NCBI RefSeq assembly: GCF_025244865.1 | Contig: NZ_CP104272.1 | Location: 1,116,001-1,180,000, forward strand | Source: Arthrobacter sp. zg-Y1110 | Lineage (GTDB): Bacteria > Actinomycetota > Actinomycetes > Actinomycetales > Micrococcaceae | DNA: 64,000 nt | Direction of reading: 5' to 3' | Shown here: positions 36,251-44,328 of the stretch, piece by piece | Layout of the letters: the number at the start of each line of letters is the position of its first letter | How positions within the stretch are numbered: position 1 is the first letter of the stretch | Position numbers and translations under genes: made by a program | Notes under the pieces: model-generated | What the model was told of the DNA's origin: nothing | The model's database searches: none | The model's input: only the letters and a program-made list of their open reading frames with translations

Positions 36251-36835
36251 TCAGGACTGCAGCCGCCCGGACAACGCATAAAGCACGGCTGCGGCCACAT
36301 CATCCACGGAACGTTCCGGATCGAACACCAGCCAGTCAAGCGCACCCATCAGGGTGGCGCCAAAGACGCTGCCGGCAATCAGGGTCAGCCGGTCCGTTCC
36401 GCCGTCGGGCAGGCCGTCGGGCCCGCCGGTCTGACGGATGGGCTCCACGAACTCGGCCAGCGCCTCCTGCCGCAGCAGGTGCAGGGAGTGCTGCCAGGTC
36501 CGGTCTGTGCGCAGGATCTCCGCAGCCATGAGCTTGGCCAGGGCGCGGTTTTCGGACAGCAGCTCCAGCAGGGCGCGGACCATCGACTCGATGGCCTTCC
36601 AGCCGGCCAGGCCGCTGCGCGCATTCCGGAGGCACTCGGTCAAGGCGCCCACACCCTCCAGCAGGAGCTTCTCGAAGAGCTTGTCCTTGGAGGAGAAGTT
36701 GTAATAGAGGCTGCCCTTGGCCACCCCGGCCCGTTCGGCCACGTCGTCCATGGTGGTTCCGGAGATGCCGTTGGCGGCGGCCAGGTCCAATGCGGCGTCG
36801 AGTATGGCGCGCTTCGTGCCGGATTCGCGTGGCAT
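36251..36835 (-). CDS. TetR-family transcriptional regulator
   Basis: A 194-residue repressor. The N-terminal helix-turn-helix spans about 8-50 (I-L-D-A-A-L-D-L-A-A, T-T-M-D-D-V-A-E-R-A-G-V-A-K-G-S-L-Y-Y-N-F), followed by an all-helical ligand domain. It lies 72 bases downstream of the AtoE-type gene on the same strand and has its own promoter-proximal inverted repeat. Likely targets are itself and possibly the neighbouring transporter. Confidence 0.88.
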   Translation of the reverse strand: MPRESGTKRAILDAALDLAAANGISGTTMDDVAERAGVAKGSLYYNFSSKDKLFEKLLLEGVGALTECLRNARSGLAGWKAIESMVRALLELLSENRALAKLMAAEILRTDRTWQHSLHLLRQEALAEFVEPIRQTGGPDGLPDGGTDRLTLIAGSVFGATLMGALDWLVFDPERSVDDVAAAVLYALSGRLQS

Positions 36836-36856
36836 GCGGCAATGGGTCCTTAGGCG

Positions 36857-36877
36857 GAAGGGAAATACTGTCCCTTC
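36857..36877 (-). promoter_or_regulatory. inverted-repeat operator candidate before the TetR gene
   Basis: GAAGGGA (36857-36863) and TCCCTTC (36871-36877) form a perfect 7-base inverted repeat with a 7-base spacer, 22-42 bases upstream of the TetR ATG. On the minus strand a CAGTAT hexamer usable as -10 lies across its spacer, so binding would block the regulator's own promoter. Confidence 0.6.
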
Positions 36878-36907
36878 GATCTTAGATGCCGCCGGGCCCG
36901 GGCCGGA

Positions 36908-38368
36908 CTACGGTGCCGGTGCGGGTGCCTCCGGAGGGATCACGGGAGGTTCGAAGCTGAAGGTCATGCCCAGCAGCCAGACCAGCAGCAGCACCACCGG
37001 GAGGTGGATGGTGAACTGCAGGAACGTGAATCCCACCAGGTCCCTGGCCCGCAGCTTCAAGACCGCCAGCAGCGGGAGCATAAAGAAGGGATTCACCAGG
37101 TTCGGCAGGGCCTCGGCTACGTTGTAGATCTGTACGGTCCAGCCCAGGTTCATTTCGACGTCGGTGGCGGACTGCATCACATAGGGTGCCTCCACCAGCC
37201 ACTTCCCGCCGCCCGATGGAACAAAGACGCCGAGGATGACGGTATAGACCGCAATCACCACGGCAAAGCCGCCCCCGGAACCGATGCTGGTGAAGAACTC
37301 GGCCAGATGTTCGGAGACGGTTATGCCGCCGGACCCCTCAGCCTTCGTCAGGATGGCCGCCATGGCCGCATACAGGGGGAACTGCACCAGGATGCCGGCC
37401 GTCGCCGGAACGGCCTTGGTTACCGCCTGCAGGAAGTTGCGCGGGGTGCCGTGCAGCACCAGGCCCAGGATCAGGAAGACCAGCAGATAGCCGTTCAGGC
37501 TCGAGATCACCGTCAGGAAGGGCTTGGTCACGAACTGCGATACCAGCCAGCCGACGGTGAGCAGGCCGAGCAGCACCGGCAGGATGCGGCTGTACTCCAG
37601 CCACTCGCCTGGACGCTCGCGCTTGGCCGCCGGCTCCGGGGAATCGTCCAGGTCCACGCCCAGGTCCTGCGCCGTGCGGATAGCCGCCCCGCGCGGAGCG
37701 GAGAAGTGGGCAATGAGGGTAGTCAGCACGATGAGGATGGCGCAGGTCAGCAGGGACTGCCACGTGAAGATGGTCTTGCCGAAGTCCAGCACCCCGGTGA
37801 CCTCCAACAGCGCCGGCGGCAGGGAGGCCGCCGTTGCCTGCAGCTGCGCGGCTGAGGAAGAGAGCCCCAGCGCCCACACGGCGCCCAGCCCCATAAACGC
37901 CGCTGCTCCCAGGGCGCGGTAGTCCACTTGGAGGTCGCGCCGGCGGGCAATCGCACGTGCCAGCAGCCCGCCGAAGACCAGGCTAAGCCCCCAGTTCAGG
38001 AAGGACACGGACATGGACAGGAAAGCCACGAAGCTGACGGCGGTTGCCGCCGTCTGCGGAACAAGCGCCAGCCGGGCGATCAGCCGTGCCACCGGCGGGG
38101 ACGTGGCCACGGTGTAGCCGGTGAGCACCACCATGGCCATCTGCAGGGTAAAGGCCGTGAGGTCCCAGAAGCCGTTCCCGAAGGAGTCCACCACGGCCTG
38201 CGGCGAGGAACCGTTCAGCAGGGCAGCCAAAGCGACAAGAACCACGCCGCCGAGGGCGAAGACATAAGCATCCGGGAACCATTTCTCCGTCCAGCGGGCC
38301 ATCACCTGGGCTACGCGGGCCAACCCCTTCTCGGACGGTGCGGAGGTGCTCTTGGCAGCGGTGGTCAT
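36908..38368 (-). CDS. short-chain fatty acid transporter, AtoE family
   Basis: A 486-residue protein with about twelve membrane helices and the AtoE/scFAT signature: W-F-P-D-A-Y-V-F-A-L near the N-terminus, S-F-L-N-W-G-L-S-L-V-F-G, and F-V-P-S-G-G-G-K-W near residue 385. It should import butyrate or other short-chain acids. No CoA-transferase or thiolase gene is adjacent. A CRP-like palindrome lies 58 bases upstream. Confidence 0.88.
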   Translation of the reverse strand: MTTAAKSTSAPSEKGLARVAQVMARWTEKWFPDAYVFALGGVVLVALAALLNGSSPQAVVDSFGNGFWDLTAFTLQMAMVVLTGYTVATSPPVARLIARLALVPQTAATAVSFVAFLSMSVSFLNWGLSLVFGGLLARAIARRRDLQVDYRALGAAAFMGLGAVWALGLSSSAAQLQATAASLPPALLEVTGVLDFGKTIFTWQSLLTCAILIVLTTLIAHFSAPRGAAIRTAQDLGVDLDDSPEPAAKRERPGEWLEYSRILPVLLGLLTVGWLVSQFVTKPFLTVISSLNGYLLVFLILGLVLHGTPRNFLQAVTKAVPATAGILVQFPLYAAMAAILTKAEGSGGITVSEHLAEFFTSIGSGGGFAVVIAVYTVILGVFVPSGGGKWLVEAPYVMQSATDVEMNLGWTVQIYNVAEALPNLVNPFFMLPLLAVLKLRARDLVGFTFLQFTIHLPVVLLLVWLLGMTFSFEPPVIPPEAPAPAP

Positions 38369-38423
38369 GGGAAACCTCGAATCTTCGGTTGCAGCGGCGA
38401 AACCGATTTGATGCTGAAGTGAA

Positions 38424-38441
38424 AAGTGATGCAGATCACCA
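38424..38441. promoter_or_regulatory. CRP/GlxR-like binding site upstream of the AtoE gene
   Basis: GTGA (38426-38429), six bases, TCAC (38436-38439) is the core of the actinobacterial cAMP-CRP consensus TGTGA-N6-TCACA; the outermost T and A do not match. It lies in the promoter region of the transporter and points to carbon-source control. Confidence 0.5.
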
Positions 38442-38547
38442 GCACGCTAGGGTGGCAGGGAACCGGTGTCAATTCCCCGCGCCGTCAGCTTTCCCGGGCT
38501 CGGCGCCGGGCGGTACCGGATTTGCATCGGCTTGCGAGAATAGAGGG

Positions 38548-39720
38548 GTGACTGTTTTATCTCCGGAACTCAAGCTTGAGCTTCCCCCGCTGCAACTAGG
38601 CCCGATCACCGTGGACACCCCGGTGATCCTGGCACCCATGGCCGGCATCACCAACAAGGCCTTCCGCCGGCTCTGCCGCGAATACGGGGGAGGGCTGTAC
38701 GTGACTGAGATGGTCACCTCCCGCGCCCTCGTGGAACGTTCGCCGGAATCCATGCGGATCATCAAGCACGACGACGACGAAAAGGTCCGTTCCGTCCAGC
38801 TCTACGGCGTGGACCCCAAGACCGTCGGTGCAGCCGTCCGCCTGCTGGTCGAGGAGGACCGTGCCGACCACATTGACCTGAACTTCGGCTGCCCCGTCCC
38901 GAAGGTCACCCGCAAGGGCGGCGGTTCGGCCCTGCCGTGGAAGCTGGACCTGTTCACCGCCATTGTGCAGACGGCGGTGAAGGAAGCCTCCCGGGGCAAC
39001 GTGCCGCTGACCATCAAGATGCGCAAGGGCATTGACGAGGACCACCTGACCTTCCTTGATGCCGGGAAGATCGCCCGCGACTCCGGCGTTGCTGCCGTGA
39101 CCCTGCACGGACGTACCGCGTCGCAGTTCTACTCCGGCAAAGCCGACTGGTCCGCCATCGCGGAACTGCGCGAAGCCCTGCCGGACATGAACGTCCTGGG
39201 CAACGGCGACATCTGGTCCGCTGAGGACGCCATCCGCATGGTTCGCGAAACCGGCGTTGACGGCGTCGTCATCGGACGCGGCTGCCAGGGCCGCCCGTGG
39301 CTCTTCGGTGACCTGGAAGCGGCTTTCGAGGGACGCACCGAGCGGCACCGGCCCGGATTGAAGCAGGTATCCGACAGTGTGTACCGGCATGCGGAACTGC
39401 TGGTGGAGACCTTCGGTGACGAAGTGATTGCCCTGCGCGACATCCGCAAGCACATGGCCTGGTACTTCAAGGGCTACGTAGTAGGGGGAGACCTCCGCGC
39501 TAAACTGGCCACGGTACCGTCCCTGGCGGTACTCCGTGAACTGCTGGACCAGCTGGACCCCGATGCTCCCTACCCCGGCACAGACGCCGAGGGACCGCGC
39601 GGACGGGCCGGAACACCCAAAAAGACAGCGCTGCCGGAAGGCTGGTTGGACGGGCGGGAACTCAACGCCGCCCAGAAATCCATCATCTCGGCAGCCGAAC
39701 TCGACGTATCAGGCGGCTAA
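38548..39720 (+). CDS. dusB: tRNA-dihydrouridine synthase
   Basis: About 390 residues, GTG start preceded by AGAGGGG; the frame from 38338 reaches into the upstream gene. FMN/NADPH enzyme that reduces uridines in tRNA D-loops. Hallmarks: L-A-P-M-A-G-I-T-N-K-A-F-R, T-E-M-V-T-S, L-N-F-G-C-P-V-P-K-V-T with the catalytic Cys, T-I-K-M-R-K-G, V-T-L-H-G-R-T and G-R-G-C-Q-G-R-P-W. The actinobacterial DusB type has this C-terminal extension. It is 8 bases from dgt. Confidence 0.93.
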   Translation: MTVLSPELKLELPPLQLGPITVDTPVILAPMAGITNKAFRRLCREYGGGLYVTEMVTSRALVERSPESMRIIKHDDDEKVRSVQLYGVDPKTVGAAVRLLVEEDRADHIDLNFGCPVPKVTRKGGGSALPWKLDLFTAIVQTAVKEASRGNVPLTIKMRKGIDEDHLTFLDAGKIARDSGVAAVTLHGRTASQFYSGKADWSAIAELREALPDMNVLGNGDIWSAEDAIRMVRETGVDGVVIGRGCQGRPWLFGDLEAAFEGRTERHRPGLKQVSDSVYRHAELLVETFGDEVIALRDIRKHMAWYFKGYVVGGDLRAKLATVPSLAVLRELLDQLDPDAPYPGTDAEGPRGRAGTPKKTALPEGWLDGRELNAAQKSIISAAELDVSGG

Positions 39721-39728
39721 AGCAACCC

Positions 39729-41012
39729 ATGACCTTCCCGCAGGCAGTCCAAACCGCAGGCTATACCGAAGTTGACCTGGCCCGCTGGGTTACGGAACCG
39801 GCGAAAAACACCAACCGCACGCAGTTCGGCCGAGACCGGGCACGGGTGCTGCATTCCTCCGCCCTGCGCCGGCTGGGTGCCAAGACTCAGGTGGTCGCCC
39901 CGGATACGGACGACTTCGTCCGCACCCGGCTGACGCACAGCCTCGAAGTGGCGCAGGTGGGCCGGGAACTGGGCAATGCGCTCGGCTGCGATCCCGACGT
40001 CGTCGACGCCGCGTGCCTGTCCCATGACCTGGGCCACCCGCCCTTCGGCCACAACGGCGAGACCGCGCTTAACGACATTGCGCATGCGATCGGCGGCTTC
40101 GAAGGCAACGCGCAGACGCTGCGGCTGCTGACCCGGCTGGAGCCGAAGATCATTGCTCCCGACGGCACGCCTGCCGGGCTGAATTTGACCCGGGCAAGCC
40201 TGGACGCCGCCACCAAATACCCGTGGTCCATTGCAGACGCTCCGCTCGTCAACGGGCACCGCACCACGAAGTTCGGTGTCTACGAGGATGACCTGCCCGT
40301 CTTCACCTGGCTGCGCGACGGAGCTCCGGACGGACGCTCCTGCCTCGAAGCGCAGGTGATGGACCTGGCGGACGACATCTCCTACTCGGTGCACGACGTC
40401 GAAGACGCAATAGTCGCCGGCCACGTCCAGCTCAAATGGCTGGACAATCCCGACCAGCGTGCCCGCGTGGTCGGCTACACGCAGCAGTGGTACCTGCCGG
40501 GCGTCGAGGCCGCCGCCATTGAAGCCGCCCTCGCACGGCTGGAAGCCACGAACGTCTGGGTGCGCGAATCCGACGGCAGCCGCCGTGCGATGGCTGCCCT
40601 GAAGGACATGACCAGCCAGCTCATCGGCCGGTTCTGCAACAGCGCCCTCGAAGCGACGCGGGGCATCTACGGCACCGATCCGCTGACCCGGTACAACGCC
40701 GAAATGGTGGTCCCCGAGGACACCCAGCTGGAAATCGCCGTTATGAAGGGCCTGGCCACCACGTTCGTTATGACCACTGACCAACGCCAGCCCCTGTACG
40801 AACGCCAGCGTGAGATTCTCACTGCCCTCGTCGCCCAGCTCTCCGCCACCGGGGATAAGCACCTGGACCCGATGTTCGCCGCAGACTGGCGGGACGCGGC
40901 CGACGACGGCGCCCGGCTGCGCGTCGTCGTCGACCAGGTGGCCTCGCTGACGGACGGTTCGGCACTCGCCCTCCACGAGCGGCTCGTAGGTCCGGTTCCG
41001 GCGCTCTGGTAG
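39729..41012 (+). CDS. dgt: deoxyguanosinetriphosphate triphosphohydrolase-like protein
   Basis: A 427-residue HD-domain dNTPase. The metal site is visible as T-R-L-T-H-S-L-E-V and L-S-H-D-L-G-H-P-P-F-G-H-N-G-E (H-D pair near residue 100). D-L-A-D-D-I-S-Y-S-V-H-D-V-E-D follows. The short (type 2) form is standard in actinobacteria, where dusB-dgt-dnaG neighbourhood is conserved. Here a large adhesin gene separates dgt from dnaG. Confidence 0.92.
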   Translation: MTFPQAVQTAGYTEVDLARWVTEPAKNTNRTQFGRDRARVLHSSALRRLGAKTQVVAPDTDDFVRTRLTHSLEVAQVGRELGNALGCDPDVVDAACLSHDLGHPPFGHNGETALNDIAHAIGGFEGNAQTLRLLTRLEPKIIAPDGTPAGLNLTRASLDAATKYPWSIADAPLVNGHRTTKFGVYEDDLPVFTWLRDGAPDGRSCLEAQVMDLADDISYSVHDVEDAIVAGHVQLKWLDNPDQRARVVGYTQQWYLPGVEAAAIEAALARLEATNVWVRESDGSRRAMAALKDMTSQLIGRFCNSALEATRGIYGTDPLTRYNAEMVVPEDTQLEIAVMKGLATTFVMTTDQRQPLYERQREILTALVAQLSATGDKHLDPMFAADWRDAADDGARLRVVVDQVASLTDGSALALHERLVGPVPALW

Positions 41013-41137
41013 GGGTTCCGGTCAACTCTCTGGCGGTGGGGTGCTTGCCCCGTTAGCCTTTGGCGCGGGGTGGTCCAGCGTCCGGTGATTCACTATCGCC
41101 GGGCGGTCGGCCGAACACGCGCACCCGAGGACCGCCA

Positions 41138-44100
41138 ATGAGCACACAGCAGTCAACCCGTTCCCGTCAGATACGTCGCGTCAGGAAAGGAAGCCGACGG
41201 TTCCACTCTCGGAGCCTCCTGGTTTTCCTGCTGGGCCTGGCGATGTTGCCGCTGGGGCTGCCCGCGCAGGCCGCCGTGGATCCCGGGCCTCTTCTTGGTG
41301 CGCCTTCTGGCAACAACTCGAACACTGACATCGTGATCACCTCGCTGGGTGCCGGGACAAGGGTGTCGGGAGGGCTGCCGCCCCTGGGGCAAACCTGGCC
41401 CATTGACGCGTATCCCGCCGGTGTTCCGGCCGGGTACCAGACGGAAAACGTCAACTTTGCCGGCATCATCAATACCCAGGACGCCAGCGGCACCACCACT
41501 GCCGAGATGTACTGCATCGACCTGCGCACCTCCACGAGAGCGGGAATCGGCTACGAAAACGGCTCGTGGGATGAGTCCAACGTTCCCAACATCGGGTACG
41601 TCAACCGGATCCTGAACAATTATTATCCGAGTACGAACCTCCCCGCCGGCGTGAATAACAACACGAGGGCGGCCGCAGTGCAGGCAGCCATCTGGTTTTT
41701 CACGGACGGCTACGTGGTAAATCGGCAAAGCAGCATCTACTCCACAGTTGCGTCGATCGTGAATGCGACCATCGCAGCCGGGCCGCTGGAGGAGCCGGAC
41801 CCTCCGGCGATCGCCATCACTCCGCCCACTACCGGAGCACCCGTGACCGGAGTCGCCGGACCGCACACGGTGACGTCGGAAGCGGATGAAATCGAAGTAA
41901 CGGTGGACGAAGGCTTCAGCCTCTACGCCGACGCCGACGGGACCGTTCCGCTGAACAGTCCAGTTCCCAGCGGAACGCAGATCTGGGTGCGAAGCGACAC
42001 GGGCGCAACGGGACCGGCAAACCTAACGGCCCGGGCCGCGGTCACCGTACCCACTGGCAACGTCTATCTCTACGACGCGGCAACGCCGGGGGTGGACAAC
42101 GCCCAGAAGCTGATCCTAGCTGTCACGCGGGAGCTCAGCTCCAACGCGACGGCGGCCGCAGCCTTCACCGAGGTGGGCTCCCTTACCGTCACGAAGACGA
42201 TTGCCGGACCGTCCGCCGGCAGCCAGGACGCCGTCGTTATCAATATCGACTGCGGCACCGGGACCCCGTTCACCTTCACCATCGACGCGCAGGCCACCGG
42301 GACAGCGTCCGAGACGTTCAACGACATTCCCGCGGGTTCCACCTGCACCATCACCGAACCGACCACCGGAGCCAATGACAGCGTCCAGGTGAGCACTATC
42401 CTGCCCGGCGCCGTCACGATCGTGTCCGGCAGCACTGCGACGGCGGCGGTCACGGACACCTATACCTTTACGCCGGGAACGCTGGTGGTAACCAAGACCA
42501 ATACCGGGGAGGCTGCCGGCGCCCAAGGCGAGGTGACCATCTCCGTCGTCTGCACCCTGGACGGGACCACCGTGCTGGACACCACGGTAAACATTCCGGA
42601 GGGAACCATTACCCCCGAGGCGGCCGAATTCCCCGACCTTGCCGCCGGCACCAGCTGCACCGTGACGGAAACGGCTGATGGTTCAAGCGAGGCCGTGGCC
42701 GTTACCGTGACCGGGGAAGGGACCGTAACGGTTCCGCCCGCAAGCAGCGTTACTGCCGCCCTGACCAATGACTACACCTTCACCACCGGAACCCTCGCCG
42801 TTAGAAAGGACATCGCCGGGGCCGGGGCAGGACGGCAGGGGGTCGTCACACTGCAGGTGACCTGCACCGCTGCAGGCGCGACGGTCCTGAACGAGACCGT
42901 GACCGTTGCAGCCGGCACCACTGAGCCGACCACCGAGGAGTTCGAGGACCTGCCTGCGGGAGCCACCTGCACGGTCACCGAGACCGCCAACGGCGCCACC
43001 ACCGAGGTCAGCGTCACCACTGTGGTTGATCCAGCGGGCGGGACTGTCACCATCCCTGCCGACGGCGGCGCGGAAGTGGTTTTCACGGATACCTACACAG
43101 TGAACCCCGGTGCCCTGACCGTGGACAAGGTGATCGCCGGCCCGGCAGCCCGGGAGCAGGGTCCCATCACGGTCGAGGTCGTCTGCACCGCAGACGGAGA
43201 AGAGGTGGTCCGGCAGGAAATCACCATCGCAGCAGGCGCCGAAGGAACCGTTCCCGGCACAGTCAGCGAAATTCCGGAAGGTGCCAGCTGCGCGGTCACC
43301 GAACCAGCAACAGGTGAAACGTCCACGGTGGGTGTCACAGTGGACCTGCCCGAAGACGTGACCATAGCCGCCGGGGAAACGGCGGAAGCCACCGTCACCA
43401 ATACCTACGCCGTGAACCCGGGCTCCCTGACCGTCACCAAAGTCATCGCCGGTAATGCGGCTGGAAACCAGGATTCGGTGGAGGTCGATGTCCTATGCAC
43501 CCTGGACGGGGTGACGGTGTTTGAGGAGATCTCACAGGTTCCGGCCGGAACCACCGAAGACGTGGGCGCGGTGTTCTCGAATATCCCGGCAGGCGCCTCC
43601 TGCGCCATTACGGAACCGGTGACCGGAGCCACTGCGGCAGTCACCGTGGACACTGATTTGCCCGGCGACGTCGAAATCCTGGCGGGCGATACCGTCGACA
43701 CCACGGTGACGAATACATATGCGTTCCTCCCGGGCACGCTTGCGGTCACAAAGGTCATTACCGGTGAGGCAGCGGGGGAGCAGGGGGAGATTATCCTGCA
43801 GGTCCGGTGCGGACCGGACGGCTCGGTGCTGGACGAAACCGTAAGGATCCCTGCCGGCGCCACGGGGGACGTGACCGCTGAATTCGATGGTCTGGCTGCG
43901 GGCAGTGAATGCACGGTGACGGAGATAGCCAGCGGGGCTACGTCTGCGGTGCAAGTGGTCTCGGCCCTTCCGGCTCCGGTCACCATCCCCGCCAGGGGTA
44001 CCGCCACGGCAGAGGTGTCCAATACGTTCAGCTTCGCAGCGGGTCCGGGTCCGGCGGATCGGCCGGCACCGGCCGGGTACAAGCCGAGCCGGCCGTACCT

Positions 44101-44215
44101 GCCTGCCACCGGGCTGGAGGTATCCGCCGGTGCCTATCTGGCGCTGGGCGCGGGGCTGTGCCTGATCGGCGGCCTGGGGATCTTCCTCGGCCGGCGTCCG
44201 GAAGAGGAGAACTAG
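41138..44215 (+). CDS. LPXTG-anchored surface adhesin with thioester domain and six DUF5979 repeats
   Basis: 1025 residues; the ATG at 41138 has GAGGA upstream. A signal peptide (basic start, hydrophobic 27-42, cleavage after A-Q-A near 45) leads to a thioester domain with predicted Cys126 (Y-C-I-D-L) to Gln182 (A-A-V-Q-A-A-I-W) bond. Residues about 348-965 are six beta-rich DUF5979-type repeats of about 100 residues, each opening L-x-V-x-K-x-I-x-G and carrying two Cys. The C-terminus is L-P-A-T-G (988-992), a membrane helix and a charged tail for sortase anchoring. It sits alone between dgt and dnaG, with no sortase in view. It is predicted to attach covalently to surface amines. Confidence 0.88.
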   Translation: MSTQQSTRSRQIRRVRKGSRRFHSRSLLVFLLGLAMLPLGLPAQAAVDPGPLLGAPSGNNSNTDIVITSLGAGTRVSGGLPPLGQTWPIDAYPAGVPAGYQTENVNFAGIINTQDASGTTTAEMYCIDLRTSTRAGIGYENGSWDESNVPNIGYVNRILNNYYPSTNLPAGVNNNTRAAAVQAAIWFFTDGYVVNRQSSIYSTVASIVNATIAAGPLEEPDPPAIAITPPTTGAPVTGVAGPHTVTSEADEIEVTVDEGFSLYADADGTVPLNSPVPSGTQIWVRSDTGATGPANLTARAAVTVPTGNVYLYDAATPGVDNAQKLILAVTRELSSNATAAAAFTEVGSLTVTKTIAGPSAGSQDAVVINIDCGTGTPFTFTIDAQATGTASETFNDIPAGSTCTITEPTTGANDSVQVSTILPGAVTIVSGSTATAAVTDTYTFTPGTLVVTKTNTGEAAGAQGEVTISVVCTLDGTTVLDTTVNIPEGTITPEAAEFPDLAAGTSCTVTETADGSSEAVAVTVTGEGTVTVPPASSVTAALTNDYTFTTGTLAVRKDIAGAGAGRQGVVTLQVTCTAAGATVLNETVTVAAGTTEPTTEEFEDLPAGATCTVTETANGATTEVSVTTVVDPAGGTVTIPADGGAEVVFTDTYTVNPGALTVDKVIAGPAAREQGPITVEVVCTADGEEVVRQEITIAAGAEGTVPGTVSEIPEGASCAVTEPATGETSTVGVTVDLPEDVTIAAGETAEATVTNTYAVNPGSLTVTKVIAGNAAGNQDSVEVDVLCTLDGVTVFEEISQVPAGTTEDVGAVFSNIPAGASCAITEPVTGATAAVTVDTDLPGDVEILAGDTVDTTVTNTYAFLPGTLAVTKVITGEAAGEQGEIILQVRCGPDGSVLDETVRIPAGATGDVTAEFDGLAAGSECTVTEIASGATSAVQVVSALPAPVTIPARGTATAEVSNTFSFAAGPGPADRPAPAGYKPSRPYLPATGLEVSAGAYLALGAGLCLIGGLGIFLGRRPEEEN

Positions 44216-44227
44216 GGAATATCGGAG

Positions 44228-44290
44228 GCGTTCGGCGCCCGCGGCTTCATTCGCGGACGCCGAGCGCATCTTCCCCGCTTCGCCGGGGCT
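44228..44290 (+). terminator. hairpins after the adhesin gene
   Basis: GCGTTCGGCGCCCGCG (from 44228) pairs with CGCGGACGCCGAGCGC (ending 44267), about 16 pairs with one mismatch. A smaller CCCCG-CTT-CGCCGGGG hairpin follows near 44274-44288. No clear T-tract follows, so termination is probable but not certain. Confidence 0.5.
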
Positions 44291-44315
44291 TCCCGGCCGG
44301 TTTGGCGGGGAAGAA

Positions 44316-44328
44316 TAGACTGGATGCT
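44316..44328 (+). promoter_or_regulatory. candidate leaderless -10 of dnaG
   Basis: TAGACT (44316-44321) lies 7 bases before the dnaG ATG at 44329, the same hexamer and near-same spacing as at the hut regulator. There is no Shine-Dalgarno sequence. Confidence 0.5.
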
